DNA of 64,000 bases, taken from contig NZ_CP047050.1 of assembly GCF_009799805.1 (NCBI RefSeq), positions 2,432,001 to 2,496,000 of the forward strand. Reading direction: 5' to 3'. Positions 35,551 to 44,969 of this stretch are shown here, piece after piece. The notes beneath the pieces are model-generated. The model saw only the letters and a program-made list of their open reading frames with translations, was not told the DNA's origin and searched no databases. This DNA comes from Myroides phaeus (lineage in GTDB: Bacteria; Bacteroidota; Bacteroidia; Flavobacteriales; Flavobacteriaceae). Made by a program: the position numbers and the translations under genes. How positions within the stretch are numbered: the stretch's first letter is position 1; each line of letters begins with the position of its first letter.

Positions 35551-36891
35551 ATGAAAAATTTTCTTGAACGCTACTTTGAATTAAGTAGCAATGGTACTTC
35601 TATAAAGAAAGAATTTATAGCGGGTATTATTACGTTCCTTACTATGTCGTATATTTTAGTAGTAAATCCGAACGTTTTGGCAGACGCTGGAATGGACAGA
35701 CACGCTTTATTTACTACTACCGCTTTGGCAACTATAGCAGCAACGCTTTTAATGGGATTCTATGCTAAATTGCCAATCGCCCAAGCACCAGGAATGGGGT
35801 TAAACAGTTTCTTTGCTTACTCTGTGGTTTTAACAATGGGATATACGTGGCAGTTTGCACTTACAGCTGTTTTTATAGAGGGAATAATCTTTTTACTTCT
35901 TACCTTTTTTAATGTTCGCGAGCTAATTGTACGCAGTATTCCGAAAGTATTGAAAGAAGCAATCCCTGCGGGTATTGGTCTTTTCATTACCTTAATCGGA
36001 TTAAAAAGTGCAGGAGTTGTCGTTGCTGACCCTAACACCTTAGTGCGCTTAGGAGATTTTAGTCAACATTCTGTATGGATTACAATGACGGGATTAATTG
36101 TTACGGGAATCTTACTTATACGCAACGTGAATGGAGCAATCTTATTTGGTATTTTAAGTGCAACTATCTTTGGATTAATCTTAGGTGATATTACTTTACC
36201 ATCGCGTATTGTTGATTTACCACCATCAATAGAACCTATTTTTGGAGAGGCTATCAAACCAATGTTTACAGCAGAAGGGTGGAATAAAATCTTCTCATTA
36301 GATATGTTAGTAGTTGTATTTACGTTCTTATTTGTTAACTTATTTGATACCGTTGGAACACTAATCGGGGTTATTTCAAAAACAAACTTAGCTGATAAAG
36401 ATGGTAACTTTCCACAAATGAAGAAAGCCTTATTTACTGACGCAATGGGAACTACAATAGGTTCTATGTTAGGTACAAGTCCAGTTACATCTTATGTTGA
36501 AAGTGCGTCTGGAGTAGCATCAGGAGGTAGAACAGGTCTTACAGCTGTTAGTGTAGCTATTATGTTTGCTTTAGCGTTATTTTTAGGACCAATCTTTTTA
36601 ATGATTCCAGCTGCGGCAACAGCACCAGCTTTAATTATTGTAGGATTATTTATGATTAGTTCTGTTGTCAATATTAAATTTGACGATTTATCAGAGGCGT
36701 TACCAGCGTTTTTAACGATTGTATTTATGCCATTCACATATAGTATTGCAGAAGGAATTGTATTTGGTATGTTGAGTTTTACTATTTTGAAATTAGGGAC
36801 AAAACAACACAAAGATATTACACCAACTGTTTACGTTCTATCTATATTATTCTTACTTAAGATAGTTTTAGACGTAGTTACAGCATCGTAA
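35551..36891 (+). CDS. NCS2 family purine permease (AzgA-like)
   Basis: A 446-residue inner-membrane transporter with about 12-14 hydrophobic spans. Family motifs: FLTMSYILVVNPNVLADAG near 28-46, PGMGLNSFFAY, and VNLFDTVGTLIGV (about residue 270), with GTSPVTSYVESASGVASGGRTG. The AzgA subgroup imports guanine, hypoxanthine or adenine by proton symport; the exact purine is not known here. Length is right. Its 3' end is followed by a strong terminator. Confidence 0.88.
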   Translation: MKNFLERYFELSSNGTSIKKEFIAGIITFLTMSYILVVNPNVLADAGMDRHALFTTTALATIAATLLMGFYAKLPIAQAPGMGLNSFFAYSVVLTMGYTWQFALTAVFIEGIIFLLLTFFNVRELIVRSIPKVLKEAIPAGIGLFITLIGLKSAGVVVADPNTLVRLGDFSQHSVWITMTGLIVTGILLIRNVNGAILFGILSATIFGLILGDITLPSRIVDLPPSIEPIFGEAIKPMFTAEGWNKIFSLDMLVVVFTFLFVNLFDTVGTLIGVISKTNLADKDGNFPQMKKALFTDAMGTTIGSMLGTSPVTSYVESASGVASGGRTGLTAVSVAIMFALALFLGPIFLMIPAAATAPALIIVGLFMISSVVNIKFDDLSEALPAFLTIVFMPFTYSIAEGIVFGMLSFTILKLGTKQHKDITPTVYVLSILFLLKIVLDVVTAS

Positions 36892-36912
36892 TTTTACGAG
36901 TATATAATAGAC

Positions 36913-36940
36913 AAACGGAGGCTAATGCCTCCGTTTTTTT
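36913..36940. terminator. Terminator
   Basis: 10-bp perfect stem AAACGGAGGC/GCCTCCGTTT (36913-36922, 36927-36936) with T-run; it serves the permease and possibly the converging gene. Confidence 0.88.
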
Positions 36941-36945
36941 TACTT

Positions 36946-37278
36946 CTATTTCAATACTTTTATAAGCTCATATGTACCACCGCTATCCATAATACTTTTG
37001 TCAAGTGTAAACTTAACTCTCAACTTATACTTAGTTCCTTCTTTATAATCAAACCCCTCTATGCCTGGAGTATAATGCTTCTTATTCGTCTTTTCTTCTA
37101 TTAAAACAAGATGGGGGATTTCTTGTGTACCACTAAAAGGTCCTGGACTCATCATAACTACATAAGGCTGAACTTCTACGTTCATTTCTTTAGTTGTAAT
37201 AGTATTGTTATCGTCGTTTGTAGAACAACTTGTTAGCATTGCTACAAATATACTTGATGTTATTAAATAGTTTTTCAT
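36946..37278 (-). CDS. Small lipoprotein, DUF4377-like
   Basis: A 110-residue lipoprotein (LTSC, Cys near residue 18) with a Thr/Asn-rich linker. The short mature domain ends HYTPGIEGFDYKEGTKYKLRV and LIKVL, which fits the DUF4377 pattern (EGFxYxxGxxYxLxV). Periplasm-facing, attached to a membrane. Function unknown. Confidence 0.68.
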   Translation of the reverse strand: MKNYLITSSIFVAMLTSCSTNDDNNTITTKEMNVEVQPYVVMMSPGPFSGTQEIPHLVLIEEKTNKKHYTPGIEGFDYKEGTKYKLRVKFTLDKSIMDSGGTYELIKVLK

Positions 37279-37399
37279 TCATTAAATTTTTGATAATCAA
37301 ATATAAACAAAAAGGAATTCACAAAATATCATAAACCTTTCTTGAAATAAGTCATTTCTTATTATCTTAGGGAATATTATTTATAAAGCAAAACAAAAT

Positions 37400-38347
37400 A
37401 TGGACAATAAGGTTAGAATTACAATAGTAGGACTTGGTGGTGTAGGTGGATTTTATGGTGGACTATTAGCTCATAAATACGAGCAAAGTAATGATGTTGA
37501 GATTTGTTTTGTAGCAAGAGGAGAGCATTTAAAGCAAATCAAAGCAAAAGGAATTACCGTTATTTCGGGGGATGATACAATTGTAGGTAAACCACATTTA
37601 GCTACAGATAACTTCACTGAAATAGGGCATACGGATTATTTAATCATGGCTACAAAAGGCTATGACTTAGAGGATACGTTAGAAAAAATGAAAGTATGTG
37701 TTTCTAAGAATACCGTTATTTTACCTTTATTGAATGGGGTAGAAGCGTATGAGAAACTGCACAACTATTTTGATGAAGCAACAGTATGGGAAGGGTGTAC
37801 TTATATTGTTTCTCGTTTAAAAGAAGCGGGAGTTATTGAAAACCCAAGTGGTCGTCAAAAAGTGTTGTTTGGTATCGATAATAACATTACTGATGCGATG
37901 ATACAGTTGCAGACAATCATGAAAGATGCCGGTATTAAAGCGATAACTTCTGATAAGATTAGCACAGAAATATGGGAAAAGTATATTTTAGTCTCTGCTT
38001 CGGCAACAGCAACGTCTTATTATAATTGCCCAATTGGGGTTATAATGAAAGACCACAGAGAACAGGTAGTAGCATTGTTAACGGAAGCTGAACAGATTGC
38101 TATTGGTAAAGGTGTTCATTTAGAAGATAATATTGTCAGTGTTATTGAAGACCGTTTAAGCGCTATTCCATACGAATCAACGACGTCTATGCACAGTGAT
38201 TTCTTAGCTGGTAAGGAGCACAATGAATTAAACATCATGAGTGGATATATGGTAGAACAAGGTAAAGAACTGCGTTTAGAAACGCCTGTGTACACTAAAA
38301 TGTTTGAGTCCCTACAAATGCGAAAAGGAAAGAACTATTTAAAATAA
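37400..38347 (+). CDS. 2-dehydropantoate 2-reductase family protein (PanE/ApbA-like)
   Basis: A 315-residue NADPH-dependent oxidoreductase. The Rossmann motif is GLGGVGGFYGG (residues 11-21), and the family blocks ATKGYD, LPLLNGVE and the later KYILVSASATATSYYNCPIG are visible. PanE makes pantoate for coenzyme A; some relatives reduce other ketoacids, so the assignment to pantoate synthesis is probable but not certain. Cytoplasmic. Single gene. Confidence 0.82.
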   Translation: MDNKVRITIVGLGGVGGFYGGLLAHKYEQSNDVEICFVARGEHLKQIKAKGITVISGDDTIVGKPHLATDNFTEIGHTDYLIMATKGYDLEDTLEKMKVCVSKNTVILPLLNGVEAYEKLHNYFDEATVWEGCTYIVSRLKEAGVIENPSGRQKVLFGIDNNITDAMIQLQTIMKDAGIKAITSDKISTEIWEKYILVSASATATSYYNCPIGVIMKDHREQVVALLTEAEQIAIGKGVHLEDNIVSVIEDRLSAIPYESTTSMHSDFLAGKEHNELNIMSGYMVEQGKELRLETPVYTKMFESLQMRKGKNYLK

Positions 38348-38351
38348 AAAT

Positions 38352-38386
38352 ACAAAAGCCTCTGTCGATTAAACAGAGGCTTTTGT
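38352..38386. terminator. Bidirectional terminator
   Basis: 14-bp perfect stem ACAAAAGCCTCTGT (38352-38365, 38373-38386) between converging genes. Confidence 0.86.
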
Positions 38387-38401
38387 GTTTTTAGAAGAAT
38401 A

Positions 38402-39022
38402 TTACTTCTTACTTTCTTTTGTTTTATCAGTTGCTGTATCATTTTCTTTGTGCATTCCTTCCATTAGTTTCATAAACGACTCTTGTTGATTGCGCATATC
38501 TTCTTGCATTGACTTCATTAGCTCCATCATATCATTTGCAAAGAAACTTTCGCTTTCTTGTTCCTGTAGCATACTTCCAAATGGGTTTTGCGCAAAAGCA
38601 GCACTTGAGGCAGTAGGGTTGATTCCTCCAATTTCTAAATACTTTTCGCCATTATCTTTGTGGTGGATAACAACAGAAAAAGGATTTATTCCCATTGAAT
38701 TGTATTCCGATTTAGACTGAGATGAACCTCTTTCATCTTTAAATTGTGTTTTAATAGCAATCATTTCTCCTTTATTATTACGCTTTACGCCTGAGAAAAC
38801 GAGGTTTGCTATCTTTTCATCATTAACTTCTTTTTTTATCTGCTCTAATTCACTATCTTTAGTATTCTTATTAATCTGATACTCGATAGTAGTATTCTTA
38901 ACTTTAAAATCCTTTTGCTCTTGGGCGTTCACTACAGTAAGACCTAAGAGAGTAAAAGCAAATAAAAATGAAAACTTTAAGTGTTTACTTAAATTGCGGT
39001 AAGTGTTAATGCATCTTTCCAT
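38402..39022 (-). CDS. Secreted protein of unknown function
   Basis: A 206-residue protein with a long basic N-terminus then a signal-like hydrophobic segment (about residues 15-32, ending VNAQ). The mature part contains GVKRNNKGEMIAIKTQFKD, a pattern I have seen at the C-terminal end of Bacteroidota BlaR1/M56-type proteins, and a Met/Gln-rich C-terminus. No catalytic motif is visible. Periplasmic. Function not assigned. Confidence 0.65.
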   Translation of the reverse strand: MERCINTYRNLSKHLKFSFLFAFTLLGLTVVNAQEQKDFKVKNTTIEYQINKNTKDSELEQIKKEVNDEKIANLVFSGVKRNNKGEMIAIKTQFKDERGSSQSKSEYNSMGINPFSVVIHHKDNGEKYLEIGGINPTASSAAFAQNPFGSMLQEQESESFFANDMMELMKSMQEDMRNQQESFMKLMEGMHKENDTATDKTKESKK

Positions 39023-39136
39023 AATACCTTGTTTTTATTAGTGATTATAATTTATAAGTTTATCAGCTAATTTAATTAATATAGTTTTAAAATAATTATA
39101 AAAGCTGACTATTGAGTGTTAAAATAAAAATTGAGT

Positions 39137-39985
39137 ATGAAAGAAAATTTGATAAAAGATAGTGTAATAATACAAACAGAATCTACAAAGATATTGTCTG
39201 ATTATGCCTATCCAGCAAGTGATGAGAAGTTGCCTTTAGTAATATTTTGTCACGGTTACAAAGGGTTTAAAGATTGGGGAGCTTGGCATATTGCGATGGA
39301 TTATATTGCTAATTCAGGTTGCTTTGTTGTAAAGTTCAACTTTACATTAAACGGTACAACAATCGATAACCCTACTGAATTTGACGATTTAGAGGCCTTT
39401 GGACACAATACCTATACACAAGAACAAAATGACCTTACAGAGGTTATAAATCACTATAAAAAGTTATCTCAGGTAGATGCTGCGAATATCTATTTGATTG
39501 GACACAGTAGAGGGGGAGGAGCTGTTGTTTTACAAGGCTATCACAATGCCGATGTTAAAGGTGTAATTACTTGGGCTGGTGTATCTGACTTCAGAAAGCG
39601 TTTTCCACACGGGGCTCGCTTTGAAGAATGGAAAGAACAAGGTGTTTTTTACAGTGAAAATGGGCGTACAAAACAGCAAATGCCTCACTATTTTACCTTT
39701 TGGGAGGATTATGAGGAAAATGAAAAGGTCTTAAACGTACAAACAGCAGCACAGCATTTAAAGAAGCCTACGCTAATTGTACAAGGTACAAATGATCCGG
39801 CCGTAAATTTGAAAGAAGCACAATTGTTGCATCAATGGATCTCAAGTTCACTCTTAGATGTAATTGATGGTGCAGATCACGTATTTGGTGCTAAACACCC
39901 GTATACAGAAAAGAAATTACCAAAGCACTTACAACAAGTAGCAGAAGATACAGCGAAGTTTATTCAAGATACGAAGAACAATTAG
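39137..39985 (+). CDS. Alpha/beta hydrolase
   Basis: A 282-residue hydrolase. The nucleophile is S124 in GHSRGGG, with HGYKGFKDWG near residue 39 as oxyanion region, the acid Asp in VQGTNDPAVN and the catalytic His in DGADHVFG near the C-terminus. The triad is complete. There is no signal peptide. The DPAVNL and HVFG arrangement suits a small ester- or dipeptidyl-type hydrolase; substrate unknown. The TTG at 39131 is an alternative start, but the ATG at 39137 is preferred. Confidence 0.87.
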   Translation: MKENLIKDSVIIQTESTKILSDYAYPASDEKLPLVIFCHGYKGFKDWGAWHIAMDYIANSGCFVVKFNFTLNGTTIDNPTEFDDLEAFGHNTYTQEQNDLTEVINHYKKLSQVDAANIYLIGHSRGGGAVVLQGYHNADVKGVITWAGVSDFRKRFPHGARFEEWKEQGVFYSENGRTKQQMPHYFTFWEDYEENEKVLNVQTAAQHLKKPTLIVQGTNDPAVNLKEAQLLHQWISSSLLDVIDGADHVFGAKHPYTEKKLPKHLQQVAEDTAKFIQDTKNN

Positions 39986-40001
39986 TCTTCCTTATAAAAA
40001 C

Positions 40002-40040
40002 AAAAAGGGGTTATTTTACACTGTAAAATAACCCCTTTTT
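40002..40040. terminator. Bidirectional terminator
   Basis: A long stem with arms of about 18 bases (40002-40020 and 40022-40040), core AAAAAGGGGTTATTTTAC, between converging genes; A-run and T-run flank it. Confidence 0.85.
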
Positions 40041-40058
40041 TATAGGTTTTACTATTTT

Positions 40059-41093
40059 TTAGATTTCGCTTTTACCGCAGTAGTAACATTTTCTTGCCTC
40101 TAAAAGTAATTGGAATTGTACTCCAAATAAAATAGATGCGATTACTAAGTGTGCTGCTTGTGAACCAAATGGGAAGTGTACGTAGTACATTAAAACTCCT
40201 GTAAACACCTCTAAGATTAATAAAATCATTACCCATTTCATTTTCTCAAATCCTAATCCTAATTTTCTATTGATATAGAATAAATACATATTTAAGAATA
40301 GAACGATGAAAGAGAAACTTCTGTGGATGTAGAACTCAATCGTTGGATTGTTTAACCATAAGTATTCGTTTCCAATTCCAGCTTTCACTTGCTCATCAAT
40401 AAACTCTCTTACTTGTGTTCCAAGAACTACTTGTCCTAAAGTCATAATCAACGAGATAACTAATAGTACTCTAAACTTACCATCGTATTGTTTAATCACT
40501 GTTTGGTCTTTAGCTGCTCTAATAATAGCAATAATTAAAGCTACAATTACTAAAGCCATCACCATATGCGTTGTAATCTTGAATGGATTAAGCACTGAAT
40601 AAACAACAGTTGCACCTAACCAAGCTTGGAATCCCATTAAGAACACCACTAACCAAGAAGCTAAAGTAATGCCCTTACGTGTTTTCCAAAAAGAGAAAGA
40701 AGCAATAGCCATAACTAAACAAGCTAAGCCAGCTAAAGCACCACATAATCTATTAACATATTCTGTCCACGTGTGCTTTGCATTAAATTCCGCATAATCG
40801 TGGCGTGTATATTTCTCCCAATGACTTTCATCGTAGCTATCTGTCGTTGTAAACGTTTCTTTCGCTTTCCACAAACTGCTCTCGTGAATAATCATTTGCC
40901 CTTTTTCAAAATCGTGGTTAGGGTGCCATTGAATTACTTCAATATCCGTTGGTGGAATGTAGTAACCAAAACACTTTGGCCAATCTGGACATCCCATACC
41001 AGAACCAGTCATTCTCACAGCAGCTCCTGCAAAAATTACCAAGTAAACTAATATTAGGGAAGTCTTAGCTAAGGGTAAAAAATAGCTTTTCAT
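40059..41093 (-). CDS. ctaA: Heme A synthase, COX15/CtaA family
   Basis: A 344-residue inner-membrane enzyme that converts heme O to heme A for aa3-type cytochrome oxidase. About eight spans; conserved His residues are in HTWTEYVNRL, ITTHM, YIHRSFSF and AAHLVIAS, which bind the hemes. The first periplasmic loop carries GCPDWPKCFG, with two Cys characteristic of one subtype. The TTG at 41120 is less likely than the ATG at 41093. It follows the CCA-adding enzyme gene with a 13-bp gap. Confidence 0.92.
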   Translation of the reverse strand: MKSYFLPLAKTSLILVYLVIFAGAAVRMTGSGMGCPDWPKCFGYYIPPTDIEVIQWHPNHDFEKGQMIIHESSLWKAKETFTTTDSYDESHWEKYTRHDYAEFNAKHTWTEYVNRLCGALAGLACLVMAIASFSFWKTRKGITLASWLVVFLMGFQAWLGATVVYSVLNPFKITTHMVMALVIVALIIAIIRAAKDQTVIKQYDGKFRVLLVISLIMTLGQVVLGTQVREFIDEQVKAGIGNEYLWLNNPTIEFYIHRSFSFIVLFLNMYLFYINRKLGLGFEKMKWVMILLILEVFTGVLMYYVHFPFGSQAAHLVIASILFGVQFQLLLEARKCYYCGKSEI

Positions 41094-41106
41094 ATTATTT
41101 TGTAAA

Positions 41107-42540
41107 TTATTTATTGACAACGTTTAATCCCATTTTAGTAGCTTTCTTAAGCATATACTCATAAGCAGCATCGTACTCATTCGGTATAACACCTTCTAAA
41201 ATAGCTTCCTTAATAGACTCTTTCAAAGAACCAATCTCTCTACACGGTTTTAAACCAAAGATCTCCATAATTTCTTCTCCCGTAATAGGTGGTTGGAAGT
41301 TACGAACGTGGTCGCGCTCTTCAACTTCTACAATCTTATCTCTTACAATTTTGAAGTTATTGTGGTATTTTTTGAACTTGTTAGGGTTCTTAGTCGTAAT
41401 ATCCGCTTCACACAATGTCATTAAGTCTTCCACATTTTCTCCAGCGTCAAAAACTAAACGACGTACAGCAGAATCCGTTACTTCTTTTTGAGCTAAAACA
41501 ATAGGTCTTGAACTCATAGCCACCATTTTCTGTACAAACTTCATCTTTTGGTTTAACGGCATATGTAAACGAGTAAATATCGTTTTTACCATTTTCCCTC
41601 CTAAGAATTCGTGTCCGTGGAAAGTCCATCCATTTCTTTTAGAAAAGCGCTTTGTAGGTGCTTTTCCAATATCGTGTAAAAGAGCAGACCATCTCAACCA
41701 CAAGTCGTCTGTGTTAGGACAGATATTATCAACTACCTCAAGAGAGTGGTAGAAGTTATTTTTATGTGTATGACCTTCAATTTCTTCTACTTGATTCAAT
41801 GCTGTTAATTCAGGTAAGATCAAATCTAAAAGTCCTGTTTTATAAAGCAATAAAAATCCTTTAGAAGGTTTATCAGCCATTAATATTTTATTCAACTCAT
41901 CTACAATACGTTCACCAGAAATAATTTCTAAGCGTTTGTGATTTGCTGTAATCGATTCAAATGATTTTTCTTCAATGATAAAGTCTAACTGTGTAGCAAA
42001 GCGAATAGCACGCATCATTCTCAAAGGATCATCAGAATAAGTAATATCTGGATCAAGAGGAGTACGTATAATTTTATTCGCTAAATCTTCAACCCCATTA
42101 AAAGGATCTACAAGTGTACCAAAGTTGTCCTTGTTTAAAGAAAGAGCCAAGGCGTTAATCGTAAAATCACGTCTATTTTGGTCGTCTTCTAAAGTCCCAT
42201 CTTCCACAACCGGTTTACGGCTATCAAAGTGATATGACTCTTTTCGCGCACCTACAAATTCTACATCAATATCTTCATAGCGAAGCATTGCAGTACCGTA
42301 ATTTTTAAATACTTGAACTTTTGGTTTGTTTGGTAAAAGCTGTGAAACTTTCAGCGCTAATTCAATTCCACTGCCAACAGCAACAATGTCAATATCTTTT
42401 TTAGAATCACGTTTTAATAAAAAGTCTCTTACAAAGCCACCAATAACGTAGCAATCGACATTTAATTCTTGGGCTGCTGTTGAAACATAATCAAATATCG
42501 AATGTGTTAAGGCTTCTTTATATATAGGGGTCTCGTTCAT
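41107..42540 (-). CDS. cca: CCA-adding tRNA nucleotidyltransferase with HD domain
   Basis: A 477-residue class II nucleotidyltransferase. The head has GGFVRDFLL (34-42) and the catalytic pair D49-D51 in KKDIDIV; EDDQNRRDFTINA and RMMRAIRFA are the next family blocks. An HD phosphohydrolase domain follows (WSALLHDIGKAPTKRF, then HGHEFLG). It adds or repairs 3'-CCA, which fits the tRNA genes in this window not encoding CCA. A poly(A) polymerase role is less likely. Upstream is the TsaC-like gene (20-bp gap). Confidence 0.9.
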   Translation of the reverse strand: MNETPIYKEALTHSIFDYVSTAAQELNVDCYVIGGFVRDFLLKRDSKKDIDIVAVGSGIELALKVSQLLPNKPKVQVFKNYGTAMLRYEDIDVEFVGARKESYHFDSRKPVVEDGTLEDDQNRRDFTINALALSLNKDNFGTLVDPFNGVEDLANKIIRTPLDPDITYSDDPLRMMRAIRFATQLDFIIEEKSFESITANHKRLEIISGERIVDELNKILMADKPSKGFLLLYKTGLLDLILPELTALNQVEEIEGHTHKNNFYHSLEVVDNICPNTDDLWLRWSALLHDIGKAPTKRFSKRNGWTFHGHEFLGGKMVKTIFTRLHMPLNQKMKFVQKMVAMSSRPIVLAQKEVTDSAVRRLVFDAGENVEDLMTLCEADITTKNPNKFKKYHNNFKIVRDKIVEVEERDHVRNFQPPITGEEIMEIFGLKPCREIGSLKESIKEAILEGVIPNEYDAAYEYMLKKATKMGLNVVNK

Positions 42541-42559
42541 GGTAAAATGAAAACTATTA

Positions 42560-43132
42560 TTATTTTCTAATAATAGTAACTTGGTTGTTTTCTTTTAGTT
42601 TAATAATTGTTGAAGGCTTTACATACTTCATCTCGTCACGACGCAAATTTACGACATAATCAACTCCGTCAATTATCTCTTTTGAAATTTCCTTGAAATT
42701 ACTTGGTGATGGTGCCCCACTTATATTAGCTGAAGTAGAAACTAAAGGTCGTTTCATACGCTCGATTAATCTAAAACAGAAAGGTTCATTTACAATGCGA
42801 ATACCCAATGAATTGTCGCTTGAAATAACTTCTTTCGCTACATTCTTAGGATTGTCAAGAATCAATGTTGTCGGTTTTTCACTACAATCAAGGATTTCCC
42901 AAGCTACCTCTGGAACATTGTTAAATACGTTGTGAAATAAACGATCTCCGTTTACTAATACAATCATACTTTTTGATTCTGCACGCTTTTTAAGCGCATA
43001 TATTTTTTTAACGGCCTCAGGATTACTGGCATCACATCCAATTCCCCAAACAGTATCTGTAGGGTAAAGAATTATACCTCCGTTTTTAATTACTTCGTAA
43101 GCTTTATGTACTTCTTGTTGGATATCTTCCAT
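42560..43132 (-). CDS. tsaC: Threonylcarbamoyl-AMP synthase (TsaC/Sua5 family)
   Basis: A 190-residue enzyme making L-threonylcarbamoyladenylate from threonine, bicarbonate and ATP for the t6A37 modification of ANN-decoding tRNAs. Family motifs: YPTDTVWGIGCDA (26-38), KKRAESKSMIVLV and STSANISGAPSP near the C-terminus. The length matches the short TsaC/YrdC form. The frame is open 34 codons upstream into hydrophobic nonsense; the ATG at 43132 is right. Next to the CCA-adding enzyme, giving a small tRNA-processing cluster. Confidence 0.93.
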   Translation of the reverse strand: MEDIQQEVHKAYEVIKNGGIILYPTDTVWGIGCDASNPEAVKKIYALKKRAESKSMIVLVNGDRLFHNVFNNVPEVAWEILDCSEKPTTLILDNPKNVAKEVISSDNSLGIRIVNEPFCFRLIERMKRPLVSTSANISGAPSPSNFKEISKEIIDGVDYVVNLRRDEMKYVKPSTIIKLKENNQVTIIRK

Positions 43133-43318
43133 TGTGTTTTGTATTGTTAAAAAGGCATTCGTAAATGCGAGGCTAAAAGTACAAAAAATATAAAATAGTA
43201 TGAGGCCATAATCCGTATTAAAGTCGATAAACAAAGGAAAAAGGTAAGAATTATGTTATATTTAAGAATTGGTGATTAATTTTACTTTAAATTTAAGACC
43301 GAGTTATTAGGCAAGAAC

Positions 43319-43326
43319 TAATTTTG
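43319..43326 (+). promoter_or_regulatory. -7 box upstream of the MenI-like gene
   Basis: TAATTTTG with only 7 bp to the ATG at 43334. If used, the transcript starts almost at the start codon. No clear -33 TTG is present at the right distance. Confidence 0.45.
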
Positions 43327-43333
43327 TAAGGAT

Positions 43334-43777
43334 ATGAGCAACAAGATAAAGAAAGAATTCAATAAAGAAGAAATATTAAAAATGTATGCCGAAGTGTCGA
43401 AAAACACTTTAATGGAAACATTAGAAATAGAATATATAGATGCGGGGCCTGATTTTTTAGTGGCTAAAATGCCCGTAAATCCTCGTGTACATCAACCCAT
43501 GGGATTATTGCACGGTGGTGCTTCTGTTGCCTTAGCAGAAAGCTTAGGAAGCGGGGCGTCATTGATGTTGATTGATCCTAAAACACAAGAAATTAGAGGA
43601 ATAGAAATCTCAGCTAATCACGTGAAAAGCAAGCGTGCAGGACACGTTTTTGGTACAGCAAGACTTTTGCACAGAGGTAGAACGGTACACTTATGGGAAA
43701 TCCGTATTACAGACGAGAATGACGTCTTAGTTTCTATTTGTAAAATCACTAATATAGTTATAGATAAAACGAAATAA
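43334..43777 (+). CDS. Hotdog thioesterase, MenI/PaaI-like
   Basis: A 147-residue hotdog-fold thioesterase. Catalytic features are HGGASVALAE with H60 and E69, followed by GIEISANHVKSKR. The overlap with menF (TAATG, sharing one base) places it in menaquinone synthesis, where it would hydrolyse 1,4-dihydroxy-2-naphthoyl-CoA; this is inferred from context and family. Paralogous acyl-CoA thioesterases are the alternative. Confidence 0.87.
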   Translation: MSNKIKKEFNKEEILKMYAEVSKNTLMETLEIEYIDAGPDFLVAKMPVNPRVHQPMGLLHGGASVALAESLGSGASLMLIDPKTQEIRGIEISANHVKSKRAGHVFGTARLLHRGRTVHLWEIRITDENDVLVSICKITNIVIDKTK

Positions 43778-44835
43778 TGTATTTATTCAAATGTTTAGCG
43801 AAACAGTTTGCTGACAAAAAACCTTTTGCTGTTTATCGCAAACCTAATTCTTCTGTTGGAATTGGGTTATTTCAGAAAACGTACACTTTACACCAAGTTG
43901 AAACTTTTGAGGAAAATGGTTTTGTATTAGCTCCTTTTTACGAGGGAGTTAAACTACTTATTCCTTTGGCAGAATCAGCAATTTTGACAGAGCAACTTGA
44001 AAACCAATCTATTGATTTACCAGAAATAACATTAAACTATCAAGATAGAGAGGCTGGGGAAGCTTTTGAGAACTTGGTAACGAGATGTATTACAGCTATT
44101 GAAGAAGGACAATTTGCAAAGGTAGTCCCTTCCCGTAAAGAGGCAGTTCCGTTTGAACTTGTCGATGTTTGTGCTTTATTTCAAAAGATAGCTTCTACTT
44201 ATCCAACAGCATTTTGCTCAATGGTTTACCACCCTGAAGTTGGTTTATGGGTAGGTGCTACACCAGAAAGCTTATTGTCTATAAAGGGAGATAAGTTGCA
44301 CACAATGGCCTTAGCTGGTACACAAGTAAACCACGGGCAAGGAGAAGTCGTTTGGGGAGTAAAAGAACAAGAAGAACAGAAGTATGTAACTGATTTTATT
44401 GTGGAAACACTTAATCCATTTGCTACAAATGTGGTTACGTCAGAACCATTTACAAAGCGCGCTGCGAAAGTGATGCATATTTGCACAACTGTAGAAGCAA
44501 GCTTAAAGCAAACCGATTTAGAGCCTATTGTTAAGGCTTTACATCCAACACCAGCAGTATGTGGTATGCCAAAGAAGGAAGCAAGAGAATACTTGCTTAA
44601 AGAGGAGGGATACAATAGAAAATATTACGCTGGGTATTTAGGGGAACTAAATTGTGACGTAGCTGCTCAAGAAATAGAAGGAACAGATTTATATGTAAAC
44701 CTGCGTTGTATGGAGATTGAGCAAGGATTTGCCAATTTGTACATTGGATGTGGTGTTACTAAAGATAGCGATCCTCAAAGTGAGTTTATAGAAACGGTGA
44801 ACAAATCTTCTACAATGAAGAAAATACTTCATTAA
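43777..44835 (+). CDS. menF: Isochorismate synthase
   Basis: A 352-residue chorismate-binding enzyme converting chorismate to isochorismate for menaquinone. The C-terminal catalytic half shows KVVPSRKEAVPFE, VGATPESLLS, LAGTQ, HPTPAVCGMPKKEA, YAGYLGE and IGCGVTKDSDPQSE. It is short, as in many Bacteroidota. Its ATG overlaps the stop of the thioesterase gene (TAATG), so translation is coupled. Siderophore isochorismate synthase (EntC-like) is an alternative, but no siderophore genes lie nearby. Confidence 0.9.
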   Translation: MYLFKCLAKQFADKKPFAVYRKPNSSVGIGLFQKTYTLHQVETFEENGFVLAPFYEGVKLLIPLAESAILTEQLENQSIDLPEITLNYQDREAGEAFENLVTRCITAIEEGQFAKVVPSRKEAVPFELVDVCALFQKIASTYPTAFCSMVYHPEVGLWVGATPESLLSIKGDKLHTMALAGTQVNHGQGEVVWGVKEQEEQKYVTDFIVETLNPFATNVVTSEPFTKRAAKVMHICTTVEASLKQTDLEPIVKALHPTPAVCGMPKKEAREYLLKEEGYNRKYYAGYLGELNCDVAAQEIEGTDLYVNLRCMEIEQGFANLYIGCGVTKDSDPQSEFIETVNKSSTMKKILH

Positions 44836-44969
44836 CCAATTTTACTCTTAGGTTAATGAACTTATAAGCAAGTAGAGTAGTAGTACTTTATTGCACGAAT
44901 GGTCAGTCAGAAGTTAGCCTAAGCTTAGCTTTTGATTAGCCTGTATCAAACAAGAATAAACAATATAGA

